Source: Candidatus Sericytochromatia bacterium
GTDB lineage: Bacteria; Cyanobacteriota; Sericytochromatia; UBA7694; JACMQJ01
Reading direction: 5' to 3'
NCBI GenBank assembly: GCA_014377055.1
Contig: JACMQJ010000019.1
Coordinates: forward strand, 1 to 9,792
DNA length: 9,792 bases
The position numbers and the translations under genes are program-made. Each line of letters begins with the position of its first letter. Position 1 is the first letter of the stretch. Under the pieces are notes generated by a model. It did not search any database and was not told where the DNA came from. It worked only from the letters and a program-made list of their open reading frames with translations. Below are positions 1 to 6,470 of the stretch, in pieces.

Positions 1-1
1 A

Positions 2-514
2 AATACAACTGGGCAATTTTTACGTTCTTTACCTTTTGCTGCTCGTGTTGGTAAATGGTTCTTTGCTCACGCAGCAAATACATCAGGTAAAACTCTTAAT
101 CAACTAAACTTAGACTTACAAAATGGTGTCACCAAAGACGGTTTTTCTTCATCAATTTTAATTGATCCAGATTCACTTCTTGAAGCTAGACTTTCACCAT
201 CACCATGGTGGGAAAGAGCTGGAACTCCAGAGGCAACATTAAAGTCATACACAGCTAATCTTGGTGTTGAGCATATTGTTATGGGTCATCAACCAGGAAG
301 TGTACAATTTTCTGATGGAACAAATAGAAGTAAGGGAAGTCCTTTTCAAAAGTTTGGTCTTATCTTTATGATTGATGTTGGTATGAGCCAAGGTGTAGAC
401 TCAAATCCGGGAATAGTTTTACATATTAATAGTAATTCCAACAAAGTAACTACAATCTACTCTGATGGAAAAGAAACTACTCTTTGGAATCAATCATTAA
501 AAAATAAGAAGTAA
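2..514 (+). CDS. Calcineurin-like (Shewanella-like) metallophosphatase, C-terminal part, 5' truncated by window edge
   Basis: The frame is open from base 2 to a TAA stop, giving the last 170 residues of a protein whose start lies off the window. Three blocks match the C-terminal half of Shewanella-like calcineurin phosphatases. LPFAARVGKWFFAHAA corresponds to the family's metal-ligand block 'ARVGdwlFvHgG'. GVEHIVMGHQP is the conserved GH block that supplies a metal-ligand histidine. FGLIFMIDVGMSQG is the 'iylIDvGMS' block that closes the fold. These enzymes use a two-metal centre to hydrolyse phosphomonoesters, sometimes phospho-Ser/Thr/Tyr. The earlier DxH, GDxxDRG and GNHE motifs must be upstream, so substrate and localisation cannot be judged; the residues seen show no membrane segment. 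In the HA block the second position is Ala-Ala rather than the commoner Gly-Gly. The gene ends 16 bases before a convergent gene. Family call fairly sure, substrate unknown. Confidence 0.75.
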   Translation, partial: NTTGQFLRSLPFAARVGKWFFAHAANTSGKTLNQLNLDLQNGVTKDGFSSSILIDPDSLLEARLSPSPWWERAGTPEATLKSYTANLGVEHIVMGHQPGSVQFSDGTNRSKGSPFQKFGLIFMIDVGMSQGVDSNPGIVLHINSNSNKVTTIYSDGKETTLWNQSLKNKK

Positions 515-519
515 CATAA

Positions 520-538
520 TTGCCTATTTTTTAGGCAA
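520..538. terminator. Short hairpin between convergent genes, possible weak bidirectional terminator
   Basis: TTGCCTA (520-526) and TAGGCAA (532-538) form a perfect 7-bp stem around a five-T loop. It sits 5 bases after the phosphatase stop codon. Its right half overlaps the stop and last codons of the opposite-strand gene, whose stop is at 531-533. No clear T-run follows on either strand, so this would be a weak terminator, or simply the fortuitous end of two convergent genes. Confidence 0.35.
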
Positions 539-932
539 CTACTTTATTAGCATCATCAAGGATGATATTATTCAAAAGTACGCTTAGTCTATCATTAAAT
601 GAATCAAAGGAATCTTTTGCACTTACAATAGAATTTTTTAGTCCAGCTTTATCAAGTATATCCATGCAATCTAAAGTAATATCATTTAGTTCACTAATAT
701 ATTTTTGATCTATGCCAACTATTTCTTTAAGTCTGTATTCTGTATTGCAAAAAATTATTGCTAATCTTTTTGGTGAGTAATTACTTGCGGATTCTACAAC
801 CTGTTTTACTTCATTGATTCTGGTTGCAAGCGATTTAGCTTTTTCTTTCAAATTTTCTTCCTTTTGATTTAAAAATAAATCTCTGAAATATATAGCTGTT
901 TTCTTCAAAAAATTAATCTTTAAAGTAGCCAC
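531..932 (-). CDS. Hypothetical protein, small, all-helical, no recognised family
   Basis: I do not recognise this 133-residue protein. It starts with GTG (930-932); no in-frame ATG lies nearby and the only purine-rich match, GAGA, is too close to the start to be a good ribosome site, so the true start is uncertain. The N-terminus (residues 1-35) is basic and then charged. The rest looks like a series of amphipathic helices, roughly at residues 24-49, 54-71, 75-95 and 100-127, broken near the NYSP and GLKN segments. There is no signal peptide, clear membrane span, cysteine cluster or catalytic motif. The composition suggests a soluble helical bundle, perhaps an adaptor or scaffold, but that is only inference. 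It is convergent with the phosphatase gene and has a 359-base spacer upstream, so it is probably transcribed alone. Confidence 0.55.
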   Translation of the reverse strand: MATLKINFLKKTAIYFRDLFLNQKEENLKEKAKSLATRINEVKQVVESASNYSPKRLAIIFCNTEYRLKEIVGIDQKYISELNDITLDCMDILDKAGLKNSIVSAKDSFDSFNDRLSVLLNNIILDDANKVVA

Positions 933-1291
933 TCTCGTATAGTTGAAAAGTTTTAGCTCTTAATTTAATTGATAATTCTAAAATAAAATTTAAAATATTT
1001 TATAAAAAACTAGTATCTTACAGGTCTATTAAAAATTAAACAACAATTTAAACTAAAAATTTAAGTCTATATCATTATTATACCTTATTTTAGTGTTTTT
1101 TTGGCTTTTAATATTTAGATAGTTTATGTAATAAATATTAGGATATTAAGAAAATATTATTAAAATGAGATCTTGTCATAAAAAACTTGGCTAAAGTTAA
1201 ATAATCAGATAAGCTTAATATAAGTTAATTAAATTATATTAACTAAAGAAAATACAGTTTCTTTGTGACAACTTAGCTAAAGGAAAAAATT
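933..1291. other. Non-coding AT-rich divergent spacer
   Basis: This spacer separates the leftward hypothetical gene from the rightward copper-protein gene, so it should hold both promoters. It is extremely AT-rich and I find no ORF, tRNA or stable GC hairpin in it. What can be supported is a long palindrome at 1215-1242, a 13-base direct repeat at 1184-1196 and 1270-1282, and the ribosome site AAAGGA at 1279-1284, seven bases before the ATG at 1292. TTGTCA at 1173-1178 is a fair -35 match, but its best -10 partner (TTAAAT, 1197-1202) is weak. Confidence 0.5.
1215..1242. promoter_or_regulatory. 28-bp near-perfect AT palindrome upstream of copper-storage gene (candidate operator)
   Basis: The arms TTAATATAA (1215-1223) and TTATATTAA (1234-1242) are exact reverse complements. 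The ten bases between them are themselves symmetric except for one pair (G1224/A1233), so 13 of 14 base pairs match around a central TTAATTAA. The element lies 49 bases upstream of the Csp start codon and contains a -10-like TATATT (1235-1240). That is where a dimeric repressor would sit. AT-only palindromes arise more easily in AT-rich DNA, so function is inferred. Confidence 0.4.
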
Positions 1292-1648
1292 ATGAGTAAT
1301 GTAAATAAAATGATAGATGAGTGTGTCAGTTCCTGCCTAGATTGTATGATCGCATGTCAAAATTGTGCAACCAATGCCCTTTGTCAAAATGGTATGGGTA
1401 CATGTCTAAAATTAGCTCAAGAGTGTGCCCAAGTAGCAACTCTATGCTCTCAATTAATGTCATATAAGACAGAATATTTTTTGGAATTATGTTTTATTTG
1501 TGCTGAGATGTGTCACATTTGTGAAACAGAATGTAATAAATATAACTATGATTATACAAAAAATTGTGCCGAAGCATGTCGCAAGACAGCAAGCTTATGT
1601 AGATCTGCGATTTCTGAAAATAATACAATGAATCTTGATAGAGCCTAA
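1292..1648 (+). CDS. Four-helix-bundle copper-storage protein (Csp3-like, DUF326)
   Basis: This complete 118-residue protein has 17 cysteines, at positions 11, 15, 18, 22, 25, 31, 38, 45, 52, 67, 70, 74, 77, 81, 92, 96 and 103. They fall in alternating x2/x3 or heptad spacing, so each helix lines one face with thiols. Four helices are predicted at about 4-25, 35-56, 60-83 and 88-108. This is the pattern of the Csp (DUF326) family, whose bundles fill with many Cu(I) ions held by Cys pairs. The segment CAEMCHICETEC is typical, and His75 is a plausible mouth ligand. No Sec or Tat signal is present, so it matches the cytosolic Csp3 type rather than exported Csp1. The likely role is buffering or storing Cu(I). 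AAAGGA lies seven bases before the ATG. The gene stands alone and its stop is four bases from the convergent propeller gene, with no copper exporter in the window. Family assignment strong. Confidence 0.88.
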   Translation: MSNVNKMIDECVSSCLDCMIACQNCATNALCQNGMGTCLKLAQECAQVATLCSQLMSYKTEYFLELCFICAEMCHICETECNKYNYDYTKNCAEACRKTASLCRSAISENNTMNLDRA

Positions 1649-1652
1649 TTTA

Positions 1653-2759
1653 TCACTTTTCATTAATGATATATAAGTTGTTATCCCATGAACCAAAGAT
1701 AACACTTCTATCTACAGCAATAGGTGAAGCAACAACACCATCCGTTAAAAAAGAGCTTATTTTTTGACCATTTCTGGGATTGAGTGAATAAAGATTTTTA
1801 TCCCATGCTCCAAAATATAAACTATTACCTGTAGAAATAGGTGAACCAGTAATAGGTCCTGAGGTTTTGTATTTCCAAATCAGCATACCTGAGTTTAAAT
1901 CTAAGGCATAAATATTACCATCCCATGATCCAAAATAAACAAGATAATCAGATATCATTGGCGATCCGATTATTGGCCCTCCAGATTTAAAACGCCATTT
2001 TTCTTTACTATTTTTTGTATCGACAGCATAAAAAGTACCGTTATCTGAGCCAAAATAAACAATATTGTCATTTATTGAAGGAGTTGAAACAGCTCCTTGA
2101 GTTGTAAAACGCCATTTTTCTTTTCCTGTTTTACTATCTACAGCATACAAATATTTATCCTCAGATCCAAAATAAATTGTATTATCTTTGTATGCAGGTG
2201 TAGAGATTATTTCTGTGCCTTTTCCTGAATATCTCCAGATAAGATCACCGTTATTAATACTCAGTGCATATAATTTGTTATCCGATGAGCCAAAATAAAT
2301 AATATTTTCTGAAATTACAGGAGATGAATAAATACTCTCTCCCATTGTCTTGTATGTCCAAATAATATTGCCATTATTTTTATTCGCAGCATAAATAATA
2401 CTTCCAGAAGCAAAATAAACATTATCCTTATTAATCAATGGAGATGAAAGAACAGCAGTATTTGTAGTTATTTTCCATTTTTCTTTAATAGAACTAGCAT
2501 CAACTGCATAAAAATTTTTGTCGACTGAGCCAAAATAAATAATATTTTCTGAAATTACAGGTGAACAGACAATAGGAGCATTAGTTTTAAAAATAGAAAC
2601 TTTTAAATTTTGTGCATTAAGTGAATTTACAGCTAAAACCTTTTTGTAACCACTATGACCGCTATCATATTTATACATCTCCCAATTTTTGACAGTACTA
2701 ACACAGCCAAAATTAGCAAAAAAAATAAATAAAGATAGGGAGCTGATAATTTTTTTCAT
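1653..2759 (-). CDS. Secreted PQQ-type beta-propeller repeat protein (eight repeats), possible lipoprotein
   Basis: The 368-residue protein starts with a basic and hydrophobic signal (residues 1-18) ending at Cys19. The lipobox-like NFGC is poor because Asn is at -3, so lipidation is uncertain. Residues 25-38 (NWEMYKYDSGHSGY) match the entry strand seen in many PQQ-like propellers. Eight repeats of about 40 residues follow from about residue 62, each with the pattern SP-x(5-8)-YFGS-x-D-x2-LYAxD-x3-G-x3-W. Examples are SPVISENIIYFGS (66-78), TPAYKDNTIYFGS (187-199) and SPMISDYLVYFGS (266-278). This predicts an eight-bladed propeller like BamB or PQQ dehydrogenases. No dehydrogenase catalytic residues or quinone site are evident, so a binding or scaffolding role outside the cytoplasm is more likely. 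It is the last of three co-directional genes, 58 bases behind the acyl-CoA dehydrogenase. No clear ribosome site precedes the ATG. Fold sure, function unknown. Confidence 0.82.
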   Translation of the reverse strand: MKKIISSLSLFIFFANFGCVSTVKNWEMYKYDSGHSGYKKVLAVNSLNAQNLKVSIFKTNAPIVCSPVISENIIYFGSVDKNFYAVDASSIKEKWKITTNTAVLSSPLINKDNVYFASGSIIYAANKNNGNIIWTYKTMGESIYSSPVISENIIYFGSSDNKLYALSINNGDLIWRYSGKGTEIISTPAYKDNTIYFGSEDKYLYAVDSKTGKEKWRFTTQGAVSTPSINDNIVYFGSDNGTFYAVDTKNSKEKWRFKSGGPIIGSPMISDYLVYFGSWDGNIYALDLNSGMLIWKYKTSGPITGSPISTGNSLYFGAWDKNLYSLNPRNGQKISSFLTDGVVASPIAVDRSVIFGSWDNNLYIINEK

Positions 2760-2769
2760 TTTATTAAAG

Positions 2770-2800
2770 AGAGGGTGGAGCTAAACCCGACCCCTACGTG
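2770..2800. repeat. GC-rich imperfect palindrome, possible degenerate REP-type element
   Basis: About 60% of these bases are G or C, in a region otherwise mostly A and T. GAGGGTGG (2771-2778) and CCCGACCCCT (2786-2795) can pair imperfectly around AGCTAAA. It is followed by TACGTG repeated directly at 2795-2800 and 2804-2809. Read on the minus strand it runs CGTAGGGGTCGGGTTTAG, resembling the GTAGGGGCGGGTTT-type dispersed palindromes I know from other bacteria. It occupies the 58-base gap between the acyl-CoA dehydrogenase stop and the propeller-gene start. The repeat identity is inference. Confidence 0.4.
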
Positions 2801-2817
2801 TTATACGTGAATTATAA

Positions 2818-3975
2818 TTAATCTTTTAGAATGATTTTGGCAATGGTTTGTAATTGCATAAAAGATGTACCTTCATAAATTTTACCTATTTTGGCATCTC
2901 TAAAATATTTTTCGGCTGGATAATCTTTGGTAAATCCATACCCACCATATATTTCGACAACTTGTGATGTTACTTTTTCAGCTACATTTGATGAAAAATA
3001 TTTTGCCATTGCGGCTTGTTTTACAAAGTCAAGATTAGCATCTTTTAATCTTGCTGCGTTATATACCATTAATCTTGCTGCTTCTACTTCAACAGCTAAA
3101 TCAGCTAATTGAAATTGGATTGCTTGAAAACTTGATATTGGCTTACCAAATTGCATTCTTTCTTGTGAATATTTGATACCATATTCTAATGCACCTTGAG
3201 CCACACCAATCATTTGGGCACCAATACCAATACGTCCTTCATTAAGAGTTTCTATAGCTGTTTTATAACCTTTTCCGACTTCACCCAAGACATTTTCTTT
3301 TGGAACTATACAATCTTCAAAAACTAATTCACAGGTACTACTAGCACGTATACCTAATTTATCCTCTTTTTTACCAATAGTAAATCCTTTACAACCTCTC
3401 TCAACAATAAATGCAGTTATACCCTTATAACCTAGCTCTTTATTAACATTGGCAAAAACAATAAAAATATCTGATTCGTTAGCATTGGTAATCCATAATT
3501 TTTGACCATTCAAAACATAATGGTCACCTTTATCATCTGCTTTGGTAGCAAGAGCAAAGGCATCACTACCAGATCCTGATTCTGATAACGCATAAGAACC
3601 AACGCTCTCAGTGGCTAACTTGGTTAAGTATTTCTTTTTTTGTTCATCGGTTCCCCAACGAATAAAGGCATTATTGACAAGAGTATTTTGGACATCAACC
3701 AAAACGCCTGTTGAGGCATCAATTCTTGAAAACTCTTCAACAAGTAAAATTGAATTAAAAAATGAACTGGCAGCTCCTCCATATTCTTCAGGGCTTTCAA
3801 CGCCCATTATCCCAATGTCAAAAAACTTTTTTAGTAAGCCTCTATCAAAACTGGCTTCTTCTTCCATCTTTTTTGTCAAAGGTTTAATATTTTCTTCAGC
3901 AAAACTTCTTACTGTATCACGAAACATGGTTTCTTCATCAGATAAAACTGTTAAAGGTAAATGTTTTTCACTCAT
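2818..3975 (-). CDS. Acyl-CoA dehydrogenase (short-chain / butyryl-CoA type)
   Basis: At 385 residues this is the full length of the FAD-dependent acyl-CoA dehydrogenase family, which makes the alpha-beta double bond in acyl-CoA and passes electrons to electron-transfer flavoprotein. Domains are in the usual order: an N-terminal helical domain (about 1-125), a middle beta domain with YALSESGSGSDAF (128-140) and WITN (161-164) for FAD and substrate, and a C-terminal helical domain with ERMQFGKPISSFQAIQFQLA (272-291) and GGYGFTKDYPAEKYFRDAKI (344-363). The catalytic base is Glu368 in KIYEGTS, the position used by short- and medium-chain enzymes. Sequence style is closest to butyryl-CoA dehydrogenases, but chain length cannot be fixed by eye. 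It is cytoplasmic. GGGA lies eight bases before the ATG. It lies between the prenyl synthase (56-base gap) and the propeller gene (58-base gap). No etfAB, thiolase or hydratase is in the window. Confidence 0.95.
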   Translation of the reverse strand: MSEKHLPLTVLSDEETMFRDTVRSFAEENIKPLTKKMEEEASFDRGLLKKFFDIGIMGVESPEEYGGAASSFFNSILLVEEFSRIDASTGVLVDVQNTLVNNAFIRWGTDEQKKKYLTKLATESVGSYALSESGSGSDAFALATKADDKGDHYVLNGQKLWITNANESDIFIVFANVNKELGYKGITAFIVERGCKGFTIGKKEDKLGIRASSTCELVFEDCIVPKENVLGEVGKGYKTAIETLNEGRIGIGAQMIGVAQGALEYGIKYSQERMQFGKPISSFQAIQFQLADLAVEVEAARLMVYNAARLKDANLDFVKQAAMAKYFSSNVAEKVTSQVVEIYGGYGFTKDYPAEKYFRDAKIGKIYEGTSFMQLQTIAKIILKD

Positions 3976-4031
3976 AACTTACATCCCAAAAAATAAATAT
4001 AATTAAATAATCGAATAGAATTTTACAACAA

Positions 4032-5042
4032 CTAAGACATTCTTGAAACAAGAAAATTAATTAGATCATCAATGTAGACTTTGTACTTTGAATTAGGCAA
4101 CTCTTTGAGTATCCTCTTGATACTATCAATATCTTTTTGTAGATATTCTAGCATTTCTTTTTGAATATCATCTTTTTTAATTCTTTTTGTAAAAGTATTA
4201 CTAATGACTTCAAGACCTTTTTGGTCATTTGTACTCAAATATTTTTTCCATTGATGAAAAAGTGATTCATCTTTAGCAAATAAGAATAATAGAGGCAAAG
4301 TAATTTTACCCTGATAAAAATCTTGTAATCTTTTTTTGCCAAGAATATTACTACCAGTGTAATCCAGAATATCATCAACTATCTGAAAGATACGTCCAAT
4401 ATGATTACCCATCTCTCTAAGCTTTTGAATTATTTCTTTATCTTGTTTGGCAGCATAACCACCAGCAACCATACTCCATTCAAATAGACTTGATGTTTTT
4501 AGATAGATTAGTTTCTCATAATCTTCAAAATTTACTCTTTCTTTTTTATTCATATCCATTTGATGTATTTCACCATCTATTAGCTTGGCAACAGTATCAA
4601 TCATTTCACTAAGAGCATCATGATTATTTATCTTATTTAATTCAAAGAATACTTTTCCTAAGATAAAATCCCCACCTAGTACGGCTGTATGATTACCATA
4701 TACCTTATTTACAGTAGGTTTACCTCTTCTTTCTTGACCATCATCAATTACATCATCATGAAAAAGTGTTGCATTATGAACAAATTCGGCTAAACCAGCC
4801 ATAGTTATTACACTTGGGCTTATTTTTTCGGATGTTACCAATGAGTAACTTAAGCAGACTAATAATGGTCTTACTCGTTTACCACCAGCTTGAACTAAGT
4901 GATTAATTACTTCTTGAAACCAGACAGGCTGATCTTTTATAACATTTATAAGATAGTTTTCAATTTTCTCAAGCTCTGGCTTAAAAGCTTTTTCGATCTT
5001 GAGAAAACTATCTATTGATTTATAACTGTTAACTATGGACAT
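4032..5042 (-). CDS. Polyprenyl (long-chain trans-isoprenyl) diphosphate synthase
   Basis: This 336-residue enzyme adds isopentenyl diphosphate units head-to-tail to an allylic primer, making the side chain of quinones or other long isoprenoids. Visible motifs are GGKRVRP (53-59), which binds isopentenyl diphosphate; the first aspartate-rich motif DDVID (96-100) followed by RR (105-106); a Lys-Thr pair (182-183); and the second aspartate-rich motif DDILD (223-227), then QGKITLP (244-250). The residue five before the first Asp is Ala (NATLFHDD), not aromatic. In this family that leaves the pocket open and points to a long product, of octaprenyl or solanesyl class, rather than farnesyl or geranylgeranyl. 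An in-frame TAA just upstream makes the ATG the only reasonable start, although the nearest GGAG is 15 bases away. It leads three leftward genes and is divergent from the phnD-like gene. Exact chain length is undecided. Confidence 0.92.
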   Translation of the reverse strand: MSIVNSYKSIDSFLKIEKAFKPELEKIENYLINVIKDQPVWFQEVINHLVQAGGKRVRPLLVCLSYSLVTSEKISPSVITMAGLAEFVHNATLFHDDVIDDGQERRGKPTVNKVYGNHTAVLGGDFILGKVFFELNKINNHDALSEMIDTVAKLIDGEIHQMDMNKKERVNFEDYEKLIYLKTSSLFEWSMVAGGYAAKQDKEIIQKLREMGNHIGRIFQIVDDILDYTGSNILGKKRLQDFYQGKITLPLLFLFAKDESLFHQWKKYLSTNDQKGLEVISNTFTKRIKKDDIQKEMLEYLQKDIDSIKRILKELPNSKYKVYIDDLINFLVSRMS

Positions 5043-5354
5043 AGTTTAATTTTATAACTCCAAAGTAGTTTTACGTACTAAAAAAATAAGTTCCCTAAAT
5101 ATATAATATTCAAATAATCAGGCTACAAAGCAAATAATCATCAAATATTTATTTATATTTAATATCAAAAGACTTCAACAAGCTTATTGTAGCAGTTATT
5201 TAGCCTAAAAGTAAAATAAATAACTTATATAATCTACACTTTTTATTAAGATGATCAAAAGAATTTGATTAATAATTTTAGGATAAAGGTATTAATGTCA
5301 TCAACTATTTTTGAGCTATAATTGCACGTAGTTTTGATACTTGGAGAAATATAA
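5043..5354. other. Non-coding divergent spacer between prenyl synthase and PhnD-like gene
   Basis: This 312-base AT-rich spacer contains no convincing ORF or RNA gene. Rightward it holds the promoter described at 5295-5322 and a ribosome site, GGAG at 5343-5346, eight bases before the ATG. A small inverted repeat, ATCAAA (5254-5259) and TTTGAT (5264-5269), lies upstream of that promoter. A leftward promoter for the prenyl synthase must also be here, but I cannot pick one with confidence. A further isolated TATAAT occurs at 5228-5233. Confidence 0.5.
5295..5322 (+). promoter_or_regulatory. Sigma70-type promoter of the PhnD-like gene
   Basis: The -10 box TATAAT (5317-5322) is consensus. Sixteen bases upstream is ATGTCA (5295-5300), matching four of six -35 bases. 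Transcription would start near 5329, leaving a leader of about 26 bases with GGAG (5343-5346) correctly placed before the ATG at 5355. The short leader leaves little room for an attenuator or riboswitch. Confidence 0.55.
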
Positions 5355-6260
5355 ATGAAAATAAAATTAAAGATATTTGCTTTTGTAACGCTTTTATCAG
5401 TGTTAATTAGCTCATGCAGTAAAGATAATGAAAAGCAAAAAGTTTTGAGATTTGGCATGATTCCTTTTGAGAGTGCTGATAAGCTAATAGAAAAAGCCAC
5501 ACCATTAATGGATGCTATCGGTAAAGGTATAGGAATGGAAGTAAAATTATCTGTTGCAGCAGATTATACTGGTGTTATCGAGGCATTAAGAGGAAAAAAA
5601 TTAGATGCAGCTTTTTTAACACCAGCTTCTTATATTTTAGCAAAACAAGAAGCCAATGCAAGGGTTATTTTAAAATCACAAAGAAATGGAAATCCATATT
5701 ATTATGGTGCAATCATTACACGATCTGATTCAGGTATAAAGACATTACAGGATCTAAAAGGAAAGAGCTTTGCTTTTGGAGATCCTATTTCTACTTCTGG
5801 ACATGTATTTCCTAGAAAGCTTTTATTAGAGAATAAAATAAATCCTGATAGAGATTTTTCTCATCTAATATACTCAGGAGCACACGATGCAACTGTTTTG
5901 GCTATTATGAATAAAAAAGTTGATGCAGGTGCAACATATTCAGATGATAGTACAGGATCAAAGGGTTCATGGACAAGATATTTAAAACCAGAAGAAATAA
6001 AAGATATAAGAGTTTTGGCTGTAACTGACCCTATACCATCTGATAATATTTGTGTAAGTCAAGATATGGATCCAAAACTTGCCGAAAAATTAGCTCAAGT
6101 AATTATAGATTTTGGCAAAACTAAAGAAGGTTCTGAATTAATGCAAAAAATATACAAATTTACGGGTTATATTAGAGCAACCGATGCTGATTATGATCCT
6201 GTCAGAAAATCATTTGAAATAGCAGGTATAAAACTAAAAGATACATTGCATAAAAAATAA
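5355..6260 (+). CDS. phnD: PhnD-type phosphonate/phosphite/phosphate ABC transporter substrate-binding lipoprotein
   Basis: The 301-residue protein begins with a signal peptide and a clear lipobox, VLISSC, giving a lipidated Cys21 at the outer face of the membrane. The mature part is a two-lobe periplasmic-binding fold of the PhnD/PtxB family. It opens with LRFGMIPFES (31-40). TPASY (89-93), STSGH (146-150), SGAHDATV (174-181) and IPSDN (227-231) then line the ligand cleft; in characterised relatives the Ser/Thr/His cluster binds the phosphorus oxyanion. NPYYYGAIITRSDSGI (113-128) is the usual hinge-side strand. Ligands in the family range over phosphonates, phosphite, hypophosphite and phosphate, and the residues do not settle which. 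No phnC ATPase or phnE permease gene adjoins it: the next gene is a ferredoxin on the same strand 210 bases on. Its partners, if any, must be encoded elsewhere. The symbol reflects family only. Confidence 0.88.
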   Translation: MKIKLKIFAFVTLLSVLISSCSKDNEKQKVLRFGMIPFESADKLIEKATPLMDAIGKGIGMEVKLSVAADYTGVIEALRGKKLDAAFLTPASYILAKQEANARVILKSQRNGNPYYYGAIITRSDSGIKTLQDLKGKSFAFGDPISTSGHVFPRKLLLENKINPDRDFSHLIYSGAHDATVLAIMNKKVDAGATYSDDSTGSKGSWTRYLKPEEIKDIRVLAVTDPIPSDNICVSQDMDPKLAEKLAQVIIDFGKTKEGSELMQKIYKFTGYIRATDADYDPVRKSFEIAGIKLKDTLHKK

Positions 6261-6470
6261 TTAATATCTAAATTTTATCTATAATTTAGTTAGTCGGACT
6301 AACTATCATATTTACTTCTTATGATTTGTTGTTTATAATCACAAATAAATTGAAACACTTGTTATCTTTTGAACAGTTGTTTTCATTATTGGCAGAGAAA
6401 TTTTAGCTGTTAATAAATCTATACCTCATAAGGTATATAATAATTTTATATTTATTAAAGGGAGAAAAAT
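6261..6470. other. Non-coding spacer upstream of ferredoxin with several TATAAT boxes
   Basis: This spacer has no ORF of note but three TATAAT boxes on the plus strand, at 6280-6285, 6334-6339 and 6436-6441. The middle one has TTTACT (6311-6316), a four-of-six -35 match, exactly 17 bases upstream and is the best complete promoter. The last one is preceded by the small palindrome ATACCT-CATA-AGGTAT (6421-6436) and would give a leader of about 23 bases. The ribosome site AAAGGGAG (6457-6464) sits six bases before the ferredoxin ATG. No terminator with a T-run follows phnD. Confidence 0.45.
6287..6305. promoter_or_regulatory. 19-bp odd palindrome behind a TATAAT box (candidate repressor operator)
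   Basis: TAGTTAGTC (6287-6295) and GACTAACTA (6297-6305) are exact reverse complements around one base, G6296. It begins one base after TATAAT (6280-6285), where a bound repressor would block transcription start. Length and symmetry suit a TetR-, MarR- or Rrf2-type dimer. As RNA it could also fold as a hairpin 26 bases after the phnD stop, but no T-run follows, so it is a poor terminator. No regulator gene is nearby. Confidence 0.45.

Noticed and set aside
1653..2759. Regularly repeated DNA motifs that at first look like a tandem repeat or CRISPR-like array
   Set aside because: The spacing is about 120 bases and every copy encodes one blade of the propeller, so the repeats are coding and not an array.
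2927..3112. 61-codon frame antisense to the acyl-CoA dehydrogenase
   Set aside because: Shadow frame with no ribosome site and no recognisable protein features.
3611..4006. 131-codon open frame on the plus strand opposite the acyl-CoA dehydrogenase
   Set aside because: It is antisense to a strongly conserved gene and its protein is a Ser-rich shadow of that gene's codons.
5255..5500. 81-codon minus-strand frame over the phnD-like start
   Set aside because: It covers the promoter and signal-peptide region of a well-supported opposite gene, and its own sequence is low complexity.
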